From NCBI GenBank assembly GCA_002490465.1, contig DKUB01000045.1, positions 1-30,261 of the forward strand: DNA of 30,261 nucleotides, in the 5' to 3' direction. The notes beneath the pieces are model-generated. The model was not told the origin of the DNA. It did not search any database and saw only the letters and a list, made by a program, of their open reading frames with translations. The translations under genes were made by a program, and so were the position numbers. Position 1 is the first letter of the stretch, and the number at the start of each line of letters is the position of its first letter. Of the stretch, positions 1 through 8,168 are shown in pieces. Source of the DNA: Lachnoclostridium sp. UBA7215. GTDB taxonomy: Bacteria; Bacillota; Clostridia; Lachnospirales; Lachnospiraceae.

Positions 1-9
1 ATATGGAGA

Positions 10-52
10 GAAGTTTGCGGAGCAAACTTCCAATGGCCCGGCTTTAGCCGGG
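10..52. repeat. Tandem pair of small palindromes at a gene-truncation junction
   Basis: Two adjacent perfect inverted repeats are visible: GAAGTTTGC (10-18) against GCAAACTTC (22-30) with a 3-nt loop, and CCCGGCT (37-43) against AGCCGGG (46-52). They end 4 bases before the codon where homology of the following ORF to its family begins. The reading frame stays open through them, so they would be translated if a start lies upstream of the window. They look like a short dispersed palindromic element, but copy number in the genome cannot be judged from this window. Confidence 0.6.
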
Positions 53-55
53 GCT

Positions 56-1039
56 ATGTTCTCAGATTTGAATAACTTAAATGTCGTGACAACTACAGTT
101 AGCGAATATGCTTCCAGTTTCGGCTTTACGGAAGAAGAGGTCTTTACAGCAATGGATGAGTTTGGCCTGGCAAATAAGGATGAAGTAAAGAAATGGTATG
201 ACGGCTTTACAATTGGAAACCTGCATGATATTTATAATCCGTGGTCTATTATATGCTTTTTAGATAAAAAACAGCTGAAAACCTACTGGGCGAATACAAG
301 CTCGAACGGCCTTGCGGGCAGCCTTCTCCGTAAGGGAAGCAAAGATATAAAGATGCAGTTTGAGGAATTGCTGCAGCATCGCCCTATTAAAAGCAAAATA
401 GACGAAGAAATTGTATTTAACCAGTTGGGCAGAAATGAAAGCGCTATCTGGAGCCTTCTGCTCGCCAGTGGTTATCTGAAAGCTGTGGATATAGAGGATG
501 AGATATATACGTTGGAACTGACGAATTATGAGGTCTGGAGAATGTTTAAAAACATGGTCAGTGACTGGTTTTGCGAGAACGCTTCGGATTATAATGACTT
601 CATCAAGGCACTTCTCCTTGGCAACCGGAAAGAAATGAATGCATATATGAACCGGGTTTCTCTCTCAATGTTTAGTTCCTTTGACGGTGGAAATCATCCA
701 TCCGAATTAACAAACCCAGAGCGGTTTTACCACGGTTTCGTGTTGGGGCTGTTGGTGGATTTGATAGGGCGCTATGAGGTGACATCAAACAGGGAAAGCG
801 GGTTTGGCCGTTATGATGTCATGTTATATCCTTTGAATAAAGAAGATGATGGCATTATTTTGGAATTTAAAGTTTATGATGTGGAAGAAGAATCCACCCT
901 CGAAGACACCGTTCAGGCTGCATTACAACAGATAGAAGAAAAGAAATACGAGCAGGTACTTCTTGACCGTGGCATCGAAAAAGAGCGAATTCGCAAGTAT
1001 GGCTTTGCCTTTGAGGGAAAGAAAGTGCTGATAGGGTAA
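56..1039 (+). pseudogene. 5'-truncated AAA-ATPase-like / PD-(D/E)XK nuclease family protein
   Basis: The 327 residues match the middle and C-terminal part of the large Firmicutes/Bacteroidetes family that joins an AAA-ATPase-like domain to a C-terminal PD-(D/E)XK nuclease-like domain. Family members usually run to about 500-580 residues. The nuclease-like end is intact: Asp254 in GRYDVMLYPL and Glu270-x-Lys272 in LEFKVYD form the expected D...ExK signature. The P-loop half is absent. Similarity seems to start exactly at MFSDLNN, which in relatives follows a conserved '...KES' stretch; here it is preceded by palindromic sequence instead. No ribosome site precedes the ATG at 56, so it is unlikely to be a real start. 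It is a decayed gene, or the open frame may continue off the left edge. The molecular role of this family is poorly known. No functional partner lies next to it. Confidence 0.72.
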
Positions 1040-1064
1040 TTTATAACGGAAAAAAACTTGAATT

Positions 1065-1097
1065 GAAAGGGGCTGTTCAGCGTGAACAGCCCCTTTC
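1065..1097. terminator. Strong hairpin between convergent genes
   Basis: Perfect 15-bp stem (1065-1079 with 1083-1097) and a 3-nt loop, starting two bases past the asnB stop codon. Read on the minus strand it is followed, after about 8 nt, by a run of seven T. It can serve as terminator for asnB and as a barrier for transcription arriving from the plus-strand gene. Confidence 0.85.
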
Positions 1098-1099
1098 GA

Positions 1100-2953
1100 T
1101 TACAGCACGATTTTCACTTTATATTTTCTCAAAAAGTAATCAATCTGAAGCAGGTAGGCAATCATTTGCGGTCCTGCCATCAGCTGGCCGTACCAGGGGG
1201 CGCCGTAGTCCTTTGGATTATTTAAAAACTTTTGTAAGGCAGGTAAGTTAATGAGCTCCTTTAACGGGCTGTTGCCGTCCGAGAGAGCCTCCTGCAGGCG
1301 GCCTGCAAGAAGGGTTTCGTAGTAAGGATTGTAGGTTTTGGGATAAGGGCTTTTCTTCCGGTACAGGATTTCGTCCGGCAGCAGTCCCTCTGAGGCGTGC
1401 CGCAGAATATTTTTTACCAAACCGCCCTTTGCTTTCATTTCCCATGGAATATTAAATACATATTCTACCAGTGTGCGGTCGGCAAAGGGGACGCGTGCCT
1501 CAAGGCCGGAATACATACTGGTGCGGTCCATCCGGTTTAAAAGAGTCTGCATAAAATAACGGATATTCAGATATCCAATCTGCCGTCGGTTAGTTTCTGT
1601 TTCATTTTCTTCGGGAAGCACATTGATTTCACTTACAGCGGCATTATAGGATTTTTTGACATAGTCATCCATGTGCAGTACATCAATCAGTTCCGGAGAC
1701 AACAGCGCTTTTCTTGGTTCCAGAGACGGCGTCCATGGAAAAGTACCGGAACTCAGCATATCCTCTCTGTGGAACCACGGGTAACCGCCAAATACTTCAT
1801 CGGCGCATTCTCCGGTCAGTACCACTTTATGGCTGTGGCTCACTTCCTCACAGAAATATTGCAGGGAGGAATCAATGTCTACCATACATGGCAAGTCGTG
1901 CGCATCAACGGAACGGGTCAGAAGATCTGCCTGGCGGGTGTTGCTGCACTCAAGATAATGGTGGTCCGAATGCAGGAATGCGACCATTTTATCCACATAA
2001 GGACGGTCCTGTGAAGGCTGAAAAGAATTTGCCTTGAAAAATTTATTATTTTCTTTAAAATCAAAAGAAAAAGTGGTAAGACGGCTGCCTTTCTTTTTGA
2101 GTTCTGAAGCACAGACGGCAGATACGACACTCGAGTCAACGCCTCCGGACAGAAAAGTGCAGATTGGCACATCGGAAACCATTTGTCTGCGGATGGCATC
2201 CTGAATAAGAAAAGAAGTTTTTTCTACGGTTTCTTCATAGGAATCAAAATGCGGATGGCTCTCCAGACGGAAATATGTCGTTGTGTGCATTCCGTAGGAG
2301 CTGCATGTCATATAAGTGCCCGGTTTCAACTCATGAAAGCCCATGAATACACCGGAGCCGGGGTTGCGTGCCGGACCAAGGGAGAGAATTTCGTTGAGGC
2401 CGTCTTTATCCAGGGCGGCGTTTACACCCGGGAAGCACAGACATCCTTTTGGTTCTGAAGAAAATATCAAAGTTCCATCATGTATTGTGTAAAAGAGCGG
2501 TTTTACACCAAAGCTGTCACGGAACAGTGACAGAGTGTTATGACGTTCATCGTAGATGGCAAAGGCAAAAATACCGTCTACATCGCGCACAAAATCTGCA
2601 CCAAAGGTTAAAAAGGATAATAATAGAATCTCCGTATCAGAAGATGTCTCGATAGTAACATTTCGTTGTAAAAGGCGTTCCCTCAGCAAGGGAAGATTAT
2701 AGATTTCACCATTATATACAATATGATAATGATAGTCCCCGTATTGTTTTTGCATGGGCTGATGACCACCGGTAAGATCAATAATGGAAAGCCGTGTGTG
2801 GGCAAGACCGCAGTGGGGCATCAGCACGCAGTCGCAGTCATCAGGACCGCGGTGCATCAGGGCTGTTTTCATTTCGTTCAGAATGTGTAAATAATAGTCA
2901 CTCCTGGCCGTAAAATCAGCGCCGGAATCAAAAAAACCGGAAATACTACACAT
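1100..2953 (-). CDS. asnB: Asparagine synthase (glutamine-hydrolysing)
   Basis: Converts aspartate, ATP and glutamine to asparagine, AMP, PPi and glutamate in the cytosol. The 617-residue protein has the class II glutaminase domain first: Cys2 is the N-terminal nucleophile after Met removal, followed by RLSIIDL (54-60) and NGEIYN (81-86). The synthetase domain carries the ATP-pyrophosphatase loop SGGVDSS (269-275) and a later TGECADEVFGGYPW stretch that is typical of the family. Length is normal for the Clostridia type. The ATG is preceded by AGGAGG at good spacing. It lies 82 bp downstream of aroE on the same strand, in AT-rich DNA where I could not fix a convincing promoter, so partial read-through from aroE is possible. 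Confidence 0.95.
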   Translation of the reverse strand: MCSISGFFDSGADFTARSDYYLHILNEMKTALMHRGPDDCDCVLMPHCGLAHTRLSIIDLTGGHQPMQKQYGDYHYHIVYNGEIYNLPLLRERLLQRNVTIETSSDTEILLLSFLTFGADFVRDVDGIFAFAIYDERHNTLSLFRDSFGVKPLFYTIHDGTLIFSSEPKGCLCFPGVNAALDKDGLNEILSLGPARNPGSGVFMGFHELKPGTYMTCSSYGMHTTTYFRLESHPHFDSYEETVEKTSFLIQDAIRRQMVSDVPICTFLSGGVDSSVVSAVCASELKKKGSRLTTFSFDFKENNKFFKANSFQPSQDRPYVDKMVAFLHSDHHYLECSNTRQADLLTRSVDAHDLPCMVDIDSSLQYFCEEVSHSHKVVLTGECADEVFGGYPWFHREDMLSSGTFPWTPSLEPRKALLSPELIDVLHMDDYVKKSYNAAVSEINVLPEENETETNRRQIGYLNIRYFMQTLLNRMDRTSMYSGLEARVPFADRTLVEYVFNIPWEMKAKGGLVKNILRHASEGLLPDEILYRKKSPYPKTYNPYYETLLAGRLQEALSDGNSPLKELINLPALQKFLNNPKDYGAPWYGQLMAGPQMIAYLLQIDYFLRKYKVKIVL

Positions 2954-3035
2954 GTTAAGTAGTCCTCCTATCCCAGATAATACTTACTATATAATATTAC
3001 ATTATGTAAGAAAAGGAATAAATATACACACATCC

Positions 3036-3803
3036 TTAAGCAAGGCCTGTTTCTAATTCGCGGCAGATTTTGGCAATGATGCTGTCATCCAGTGAAGTAT
3101 CAAGAAAGATTTCAACGGCATATTTTGCCTGGGCCACGAGCATTTCAAGTCCGGTTACACCAATCATGCCAAGCTGTTTTGCCTGGGCGGTCAGTTTTGT
3201 GGTAAGCGGGTTATAAATAATGTCAAGCACAGCTTCACACTGCGGAAAGTGCGCCAGGTCAACGGGAGAGGCATCTGTATCCGGATACATTCCGACCGGA
3301 CTTGTATTAATAATTATTTTGGCATCGCTGTATTTTTCAAAGCATTCTTCATAGGTGATTACCCCCTCTTTCATAACGCGGTGGCCAACAATAATCATGT
3401 CTGAAGCGCCGAGTTTTTGCACAGCGGCTTTTACTGCCTGTGCAGCGCCGCCGTTTCCAAGGACGATGACCTTTTTACCCTTCATGGAAATTCCGTTCTG
3501 TTTTACCATATAAATAAAGCCGGGAAGGTCAGTATTATAGCCGAAAAGTTTATTGTTGCGGTTTACGATGGTGTTTACTGCACCGATGGCAGCCGCATTT
3601 TCATCCATATGGTCCAGGTAGGGAATGACATCCTGTTTATAGGGAATTGTGACATTTATTGCCGTAAAATCTCTGCACTCCATAAAGGCAGGAAATTCCT
3701 CTTTTGTCAGAGGGCATAGATCATATGTATAGTCTGCCAGTTTTTCATGTATGATTTTGGAATAGCTGTGTCCGAGCTTTTCACCAATTAATCCGTATTT
3801 CAT
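3036..3803 (-). CDS. aroE: Shikimate dehydrogenase (NADP+)
   Basis: Reduces 3-dehydroshikimate to shikimate in aromatic amino-acid synthesis. The 255 residues hold the substrate site (GHSYSK at 11-16; catalytic Lys56 in NVTIPYK; Asp92 in GYNTD), the nucleotide-binding loop GNGGAAQA (117-124), NTSPVGMYP (167-174 region) and the C-terminal GLEMLVAQA helix. The start is the ATG at 3803: it is preceded by AGAAAGGA at 8 nt and begins the family consensus MKYGLIGEKLGHS. A longer in-frame ATG at 3869 overlaps the -35 region of the promoter and was rejected. The gene is monocistronic or followed by asnB. No other aromatic-pathway genes are adjacent. Confidence 0.94.
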   Translation of the reverse strand: MKYGLIGEKLGHSYSKIIHEKLADYTYDLCPLTKEEFPAFMECRDFTAINVTIPYKQDVIPYLDHMDENAAAIGAVNTIVNRNNKLFGYNTDLPGFIYMVKQNGISMKGKKVIVLGNGGAAQAVKAAVQKLGASDMIIVGHRVMKEGVITYEECFEKYSDAKIIINTSPVGMYPDTDASPVDLAHFPQCEAVLDIIYNPLTTKLTAQAKQLGMIGVTGLEMLVAQAKYAVEIFLDTSLDDSIIAKICRELETGLA

Positions 3804-3840
3804 AGAGTCCGTCCTTTCTGTCTGCCGATTTCTGTAAAAA

Positions 3841-3869
3841 AGTGTATCACACAAAGTTGTCAGGTTCAA
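3841..3869 (-). promoter_or_regulatory. Sigma-A-like promoter of aroE
   Basis: On the minus strand, TTGAAC (3869-3864) and TACACT (3846-3841) are separated by exactly 17 bp, about 38 bp upstream of the aroE start. It is back-to-back with the presumed spoIIIA promoter. Confidence 0.6.
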
Positions 3870-3870
3870 G

Positions 3871-3898
3871 GAATATTAAAACAGGACAGGCATATATA
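3871..3898 (+). promoter_or_regulatory. Sigma-E-like promoter of the spoIIIA operon
   Basis: GAATATT (3871-3877), a 13-bp spacer and CATATATA (3891-3898) resemble the sigma-E consensus (-35 K-M-ATATT, -10 CATACANT). The spoIIIA operon is a classical mother-cell sigma-E target in Bacillus. If used, transcription would start near 3904, downstream of the upstream-most ATG of the first ORF. Confidence 0.5.
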
Positions 3899-3930
3899 TG
3901 TGTAAAAGAGCTTTGGAAGGGGGAGGAACT

Positions 3931-4848
3931 TTGAAGAAGGAAGAGGTGCTTCAAGTGCTGCCGGAGCGGCTCAGGCAGATGGTGGAACGGTCTGTGGCAG
4001 ATTGGAACGCTGTGCAGGAAATACATATCCGGCTTGGAAAAGGCATTGTCATTACGGCAAATGGCAGAAAGGAACTTCCCGACCCAAATGGACAGGTTGT
4101 CAGCCGGAGGGAATTTCGGGAGCTAATGGAGTACATAAGCAATTATTCCCTGTATGCTTTCGAAGAAGAAATAAGAAAGGGATTTCTGACGATTCCCGGC
4201 GGACACCGTGTCGGGGTATCCGGGCGTGCCGTGACAGAAGAAAATGAGGTAAAAAAGCTTAGAAATATTTCTTTTGTTAATATTCGTATTGCACATGAGA
4301 GAAAGGGTTGTGCCGATTCGGTTATGCCGTATTTATTTGATAAGGGCCGGTTTTTGTCTACTCTGTTAGTTTCTCCCCCTGGGGCTGGGAAAACAACGCT
4401 TTTGCGCGATATCGTGAGAAACCTGGCAAGCAGGGACAGGGCGTTTGGAGCAAAAAATGTTTCTGTCGTGGACGAACGCTCAGAGATTGCCAGCTGCTAT
4501 ATGGGAGTGCCGCAAAATGATGTGGGGATGTTTTGTGATGTGCTGGATGCCTGTCCGAAATCCGAGGGAATCCGCATGATGCTGCGTTCAATGGCGCCGG
4601 AAGTTATCGCTGTGGATGAAATCGGGACAGGCAATGAATACGAGGCACTTATCGAGGCGCTTACGAGCGGATGTTCTCTGCTGGCAACTGTTCATGGAGA
4701 TTCAATGCGGCATATCCGGGAAAAGCCCTTTTTAAATAAATTACTGGTAGAGAGGATGTTTGAGAGAATTATTATTCTCAGGCAAAAGGAGCATCCCGGT
4801 GTTATAGAGGGGATTTTTGATGCAGGGGGGCAGGTGATTATGAAATGA
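3931..4848 (+). CDS. spoIIIAA: Stage III sporulation protein AA, ATPase
   Basis: Mother-cell ATPase of the SpoIIIA-SpoIIQ channel that keeps the forespore active after engulfment; related to type II/IV secretion ATPases. Of 305 residues, the P-loop SPPGAGKTT is at 148-156, DERSEI near 181-186 and Walker B VIAVDE at 225-230. The TTG at 3931 is preferred: GGGAGG ends 4 nt upstream, the resulting length matches Bacillus SpoIIIAA (about 307), and the alternative ATG at 3898 sits in the likely -10 element. If that promoter is wrong, 3898 (316 residues) remains possible. First gene of a tightly packed eight-gene operon; overlaps spoIIIAB by 4 bp. Confidence 0.93.
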   Translation: MKKEEVLQVLPERLRQMVERSVADWNAVQEIHIRLGKGIVITANGRKELPDPNGQVVSRREFRELMEYISNYSLYAFEEEIRKGFLTIPGGHRVGVSGRAVTEENEVKKLRNISFVNIRIAHERKGCADSVMPYLFDKGRFLSTLLVSPPGAGKTTLLRDIVRNLASRDRAFGAKNVSVVDERSEIASCYMGVPQNDVGMFCDVLDACPKSEGIRMMLRSMAPEVIAVDEIGTGNEYEALIEALTSGCSLLATVHGDSMRHIREKPFLNKLLVERMFERIIILRQKEHPGVIEGIFDAGGQVIMK

Positions 4849-5357
4849 AGGTGTTGGGAATGTGCCTGGTTTTTGCCGGCTGTCTTGGAATAGGCTTATA
4901 TTACCGGATGCAGGAGCTGTTTCGTTATCGGAATCTGCAGGAGATCCAAAAGGCGATGGCTGTTTTACGCGGAGAAATCGCTTCGGTAAAATCACCGCTG
5001 CCGGAGGCGGTTTTTCAGGCCTCAAAAAGAACGCGGGGAGTGATGTCCTCTTTTTTTGCAGAAGTGGCGGAAGAATTAGAAGAAGGCCAGGGAGAGCTGT
5101 GCCGGATATGGAGTGATAAACTGAAAGACGGTGTTCCCGGAATGCAGTTATGTGAGGAGGACCGTATGGAGCTGGAGCGGATGGGAGAAATGCTCGGCTA
5201 TCTGGATACGGAAATGCAGAAAAGAAGTATTGACCTGTATACAGAAAGGGTTAAGCAGAGCATACAGGAAATGGAGCGAAATGGTGAAAAGCGTTCCCGC
5301 CTGTATCCGGTACTTGGTACGGCGGCAGGAATCCTTTTGTGTATTCTGATGATATAG
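4845..5357 (+). CDS. spoIIIAB: Stage III sporulation protein AB
   Basis: Membrane component of the SpoIIIA complex, distantly related to GspF-type platform proteins of type II secretion. The 170 residues match the usual size: an N-terminal hydrophobic segment (about 3-19), a helical cytoplasmic body with many Glu/Arg, and a C-terminal membrane segment (about 153-170, YPVLGTAAGILLCILMI). The start ATG overlaps the spoIIIAA stop (ATGA), which implies translational coupling. Assignment rests on this pattern plus position between clear spoIIIAA and spoIIIAC. Confidence 0.9.
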   Translation: MKVLGMCLVFAGCLGIGLYYRMQELFRYRNLQEIQKAMAVLRGEIASVKSPLPEAVFQASKRTRGVMSSFFAEVAEELEEGQGELCRIWSDKLKDGVPGMQLCEEDRMELERMGEMLGYLDTEMQKRSIDLYTERVKQSIQEMERNGEKRSRLYPVLGTAAGILLCILMI

Positions 5358-5372
5358 ACCGGGGGAAATGGA

Positions 5373-5573
5373 GTGGCAATGGATATTACAATCATATTTA
5401 GAATTGCATTAGTGGGGATTCTGGTTACCATATTAAACCAGATACTAAAGCAGTCAGGAAGGGATGAACAGGCCTTTTTAGTCAGTCTGGCAGGATTGAT
5501 TTTAGTCCTGTTCTGGATTATTCCATATATCTCGGAGTTATTTGAAACAGTAGAAGATTTATTTTCTTTTTAA
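5373..5573 (+). CDS. spoIIIAC: Stage III sporulation protein AC
   Basis: Small membrane protein of the SpoIIIA complex, 66 residues with two hydrophobic helices (about 6-24 and 33-52), typical of the family. The GTG at 5373 is chosen because GGGGG lies 7 nt upstream and the first residues align with Bacillus SpoIIIAC, which has a polar tripeptide before the xDxxxIF motif. The ATG at 5379 (64 residues, with GGAG 5 nt upstream) is an alternative. Confidence 0.88.
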   Translation: MAMDITIIFRIALVGILVTILNQILKQSGRDEQAFLVSLAGLILVLFWIIPYISELFETVEDLFSF

Positions 5574-5590
5574 AAAAGCGGGGAGAGGAC

Positions 5591-5971
5591 ATGCTGAAAA
5601 TCGTTTTGATTGGTCTGATGGCGGTATTTCTTGCGATGCTGGCGGGAAGTATCCACAGAGAATACGGATATATAGTTGCCGTAGGTGCTGCCATATTAAT
5701 CTTTTCTTACGGTGTATCAAGGATTTCAATTATTGCCGTGGAGCTTAGGAAATTAGAAGAAGAAATCGGCTTGCAGCAGGAATATATTACAGTGCTGCTG
5801 AAAATGGCAGGTATTGCCTATCTCAGTCAGTTTGCTGTGAGTCTCTGCCGGGATGCCGGGCAGGGGGCCATTGCCGGACAGATTAGTTTTGCCGGAAAAA
5901 TCAGTATGCTGATTATCAGCCTTCCAATTTTAGAAGCAGTTATAAAAACGGTAGGGGAGTTTTTCTCATGA
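5591..5971 (+). CDS. spoIIIAD: Stage III sporulation protein AD
   Basis: Polytopic membrane protein of the SpoIIIA channel. The 126 residues (family about 130) show hydrophobic segments at 1-20, 26-48 and 100-118, with the amphipathic stretch ELRKLEEEIGLQQEY between them. Homologous in part to SpoIIIAC. ATG preceded by GGGGAGAGG. Ends overlapping spoIIIAE by 4 bp. Confidence 0.9.
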   Translation: MLKIVLIGLMAVFLAMLAGSIHREYGYIVAVGAAILIFSYGVSRISIIAVELRKLEEEIGLQQEYITVLLKMAGIAYLSQFAVSLCRDAGQGAIAGQISFAGKISMLIISLPILEAVIKTVGEFFS

Positions 5972-7116
5972 GGACAGCAGCTCCCAGATGGGGATTATTT
6001 ATTTTGATTGTTTACTTTTCTCTGTGCGGCCGTTCATCTTTTTGTATGGCAAAAGAAAATAATTTTTTTGAAGATAACATTCCATTAGATGAGGTGCAGG
6101 AAGTTTTTGAAGATGTCGCACAGGAGGAGGGAGGAGGAAACTTTTCTATTCGGGATTATGTGTCCGGCATTATGTCGGGAGAATATGAATTTTCGTTCCG
6201 GGAGTTCGGAAAGAGCGCTGTTACTCAGTTGGGGGAGCAGTTTGACGGACAGAAACAGACGCTCCTCAGAATACTGGCACTCGGAATTCTGTCCGGCATC
6301 TTTATCAATTTTGCAGGGACAATCGGGGATAAAGATTTATCGGAGACGGGATTTTATGTAACATATCTTATGCTATTTGTTATTATGTCAGCCGGGTTTG
6401 CGGAAGTGTCGAAAATAGCCATAGAGGCGGTAGAACATCTTTTAACCTTTATGAAAGTGTTAATTCCCTCTTTTTCCCTGACACTGTGCTTTGGAGCAGG
6501 AACAGGAACGTCCATTGCCTATTATGAAGCAATGCTGATTGCGATTAGTTTTCTGGAAATGTCCATGCTGCACATTTTCATTCCCGGCGTCCAGGTATAT
6601 TTTATGTTGAACATTATCAATCAGCTGGCCGACAACCGTTTTTCTAAATTGACAGAATTAATCAAGAGTTTTTTGAGATTTGGAATACGGGTATTGTTTG
6701 GTGTTCTGATTGGCTATCAGGGCATTCAGGGAATGCTTCTACCCGTTATGGACAAGGTAAAAAACAATGCGGTTTTAAAGACGGCAAAAGGGCTTCCCGG
6801 AGTGGGGAACAGCATTGGAAGTGTGGCAGATACTGTTCTTGGAAGCGGGATGCTCATAAAAAGTGCCGTGGGGTGCGGGGGGATACTATGTATTATTGTA
6901 CTGTGTTTTTATCCGCTGCTAAAACTTTTTATATTCCAGCTGATGTACCGGGTGGGGAGCGCCCTTGTTCAGCCGGTCAGCGATAAGCGTGTGGCAGCGG
7001 CTCTGCACACGGCAGCAGAGAGCAGCATGTTATTATTAAAGTTTGTATTTGCCGGGGCTCTGATGTTTTTATTATCCATTACAATTGTTGTGGTCAGCAC
7101 GAATATTACGTTGTAA
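5968..7116 (+). CDS. spoIIIAE: Stage III sporulation protein AE
   Basis: Largest membrane subunit of the SpoIIIA channel, 382 residues (Bacillus about 399). It has an N-terminal signal-like hydrophobic segment (about 9-27), a charged extracytoplasmic region (about 30-95) and then seven or so hydrophobic helices through to the C-terminus, including the conserved GVGNSIGSVADTVLGSG loop near 275-290. It is proposed to form the membrane pore or permease part. The start codon overlaps the spoIIIAD stop. Confidence 0.92.
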   Translation: MRTAAPRWGLFILIVYFSLCGRSSFCMAKENNFFEDNIPLDEVQEVFEDVAQEEGGGNFSIRDYVSGIMSGEYEFSFREFGKSAVTQLGEQFDGQKQTLLRILALGILSGIFINFAGTIGDKDLSETGFYVTYLMLFVIMSAGFAEVSKIAIEAVEHLLTFMKVLIPSFSLTLCFGAGTGTSIAYYEAMLIAISFLEMSMLHIFIPGVQVYFMLNIINQLADNRFSKLTELIKSFLRFGIRVLFGVLIGYQGIQGMLLPVMDKVKNNAVLKTAKGLPGVGNSIGSVADTVLGSGMLIKSAVGCGGILCIIVLCFYPLLKLFIFQLMYRVGSALVQPVSDKRVAAALHTAAESSMLLLKFVFAGALMFLLSITIVVVSTNITL

Positions 7117-7135
7117 TGATGTGTGGAGGGAGAAA

Positions 7136-7615
7136 ATGAGCGAGATACTTATTATGGTAAAGCGGGTTAGTGTATTTCTTCTCGGGGCAACGGTTTTGAA
7201 CCGGTTGTTTTTTGGGACGGAGCACAAAAAATATATGGAGTATGCTACAGGACTGATATTAATTGCGCTTGTGGCGGCGCCCTTTCTTTCTTTGTTTGGA
7301 AAAGATGCGAGTCTTGGAAACTGGATTTCCAAGGGGATTTTTGACAGCAGGGCAGAGGAGACAAAAGAGGAGATACGCCTGTTGGGAGAAGAATACGAGC
7401 AGTCTGTCTGGGAGCGCTACGAAAATCAGATACGGCAGGATGTGGCAGCATTCTGCGGGGTCAGCATAGACAAATGCCGGGTGTGGTTAAAGGAAGGAAA
7501 TATTGAGAGGATTGAGGTTCTGGTAAGAGAAGAGCAGCCTGCTGACAGGATTTTGCAGATGTCAATCCGTTATGGTGTGGATGAGGATTGTATTTTCCTT
7601 ATAGAAGACCAGTAA
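7136..7615 (+). CDS. spoIIIAF: Stage III sporulation protein AF
   Basis: SpoIIIAF-type protein of 159 residues: two N-terminal membrane helices (about 9-23 and 34-55) followed by a soluble domain with the ring-building-like C-terminal fold of the family (VEVLVREEQPADRI...). The ATG at 7136 follows GGAGGG at 6 nt; an upstream in-frame ATG (7085) lies inside spoIIIAE and lacks a ribosome site. Shorter than the Bacillus protein (about 206), as seen in clostridial versions. Confidence 0.88.
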   Translation: MSEILIMVKRVSVFLLGATVLNRLFFGTEHKKYMEYATGLILIALVAAPFLSLFGKDASLGNWISKGIFDSRAEETKEEIRLLGEEYEQSVWERYENQIRQDVAAFCGVSIDKCRVWLKEGNIERIEVLVREEQPADRILQMSIRYGVDEDCIFLIEDQ

Positions 7616-7628
7616 AAGGAGTATGCAG

Positions 7629-8168
7629 ATGGAGTGGAAAAAAGTGATTCAAAAGGCGGGACCGCTCAGGCTGGGCATTGTTGTTCTGTGCGGGATTTTG
7701 CTGCTTTTAATTTCATGCGGAAGTCTGTCCTTTGGAGATAAGGACAGCGGCAGTACGGAAGAGGAGAGTAATGGGGCAGTGCAGGAGACTATTGGGAGCA
7801 GCAGCCTGCAGGATTTCAAGGAGCGCACAAAAGAAGAACTGGTCACGCTTTTAGAGGGAGTGGCGGGGGTAGGGCGTGTGGATGTGATGATTACGGTTCG
7901 TGCATCCAATGAAAAGGTGACGTTAAAAGACAGCACAAGCAGGGAAGGGGGAAGCCAGGAAGAGACGGTATTAATTGAAGACAGTGAGAGAAACAGCTCT
8001 CCTTATGTGATTCAGGAAAAAGAGCCGGAGCTTGAGGGAGTAGTTATTGTTTGTGACGGCGGAGATGACGCAGGAGTAAAAAGAGAAATAACTGATGCAG
8101 TCAGTGCATTATTTCAGATAGAAAGTCATAAAATAAAAGTAATGAAAAGTAAGGAGGCAAAGGAGTGA
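7629..8168 (+). CDS. spoIIIAG: Stage III sporulation protein AG, ring-forming
   Basis: Forms the large ring in the intermembrane space around the engulfed forespore in Bacillus. The 179 residues show one membrane helix (about 15-33), a Ser/Glu-rich linker and a ring-building motif domain (EELVTLLEGVAGVGRVDVMI, then VVIVCDGGDDAGVKREITDAV). The ATG at 7629 is chosen over 7623 because AAGGAG lies 7 nt upstream of it but only 1 nt from 7623. Its stop overlaps the spoIIIAH start. Confidence 0.9.
   Translation: MEWKKVIQKAGPLRLGIVVLCGILLLLISCGSLSFGDKDSGSTEEESNGAVQETIGSSSLQDFKERTKEELVTLLEGVAGVGRVDVMITVRASNEKVTLKDSTSREGGSQEETVLIEDSERNSSPYVIQEKEPELEGVVIVCDGGDDAGVKREITDAVSALFQIESHKIKVMKSKEAKE

Noticed and set aside
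2954..3035. Promoter for asnB
   Set aside because: AT-rich with several -10-like strings, but no -35/-10 pair at acceptable spacing stood out.
3898..3930. ATG at 3898 as start of spoIIIAA
   Set aside because: It coincides with the likely sigma-E -10, and TTG 3931 has a better ribosome site and family-like length. Kept only as an alternative.
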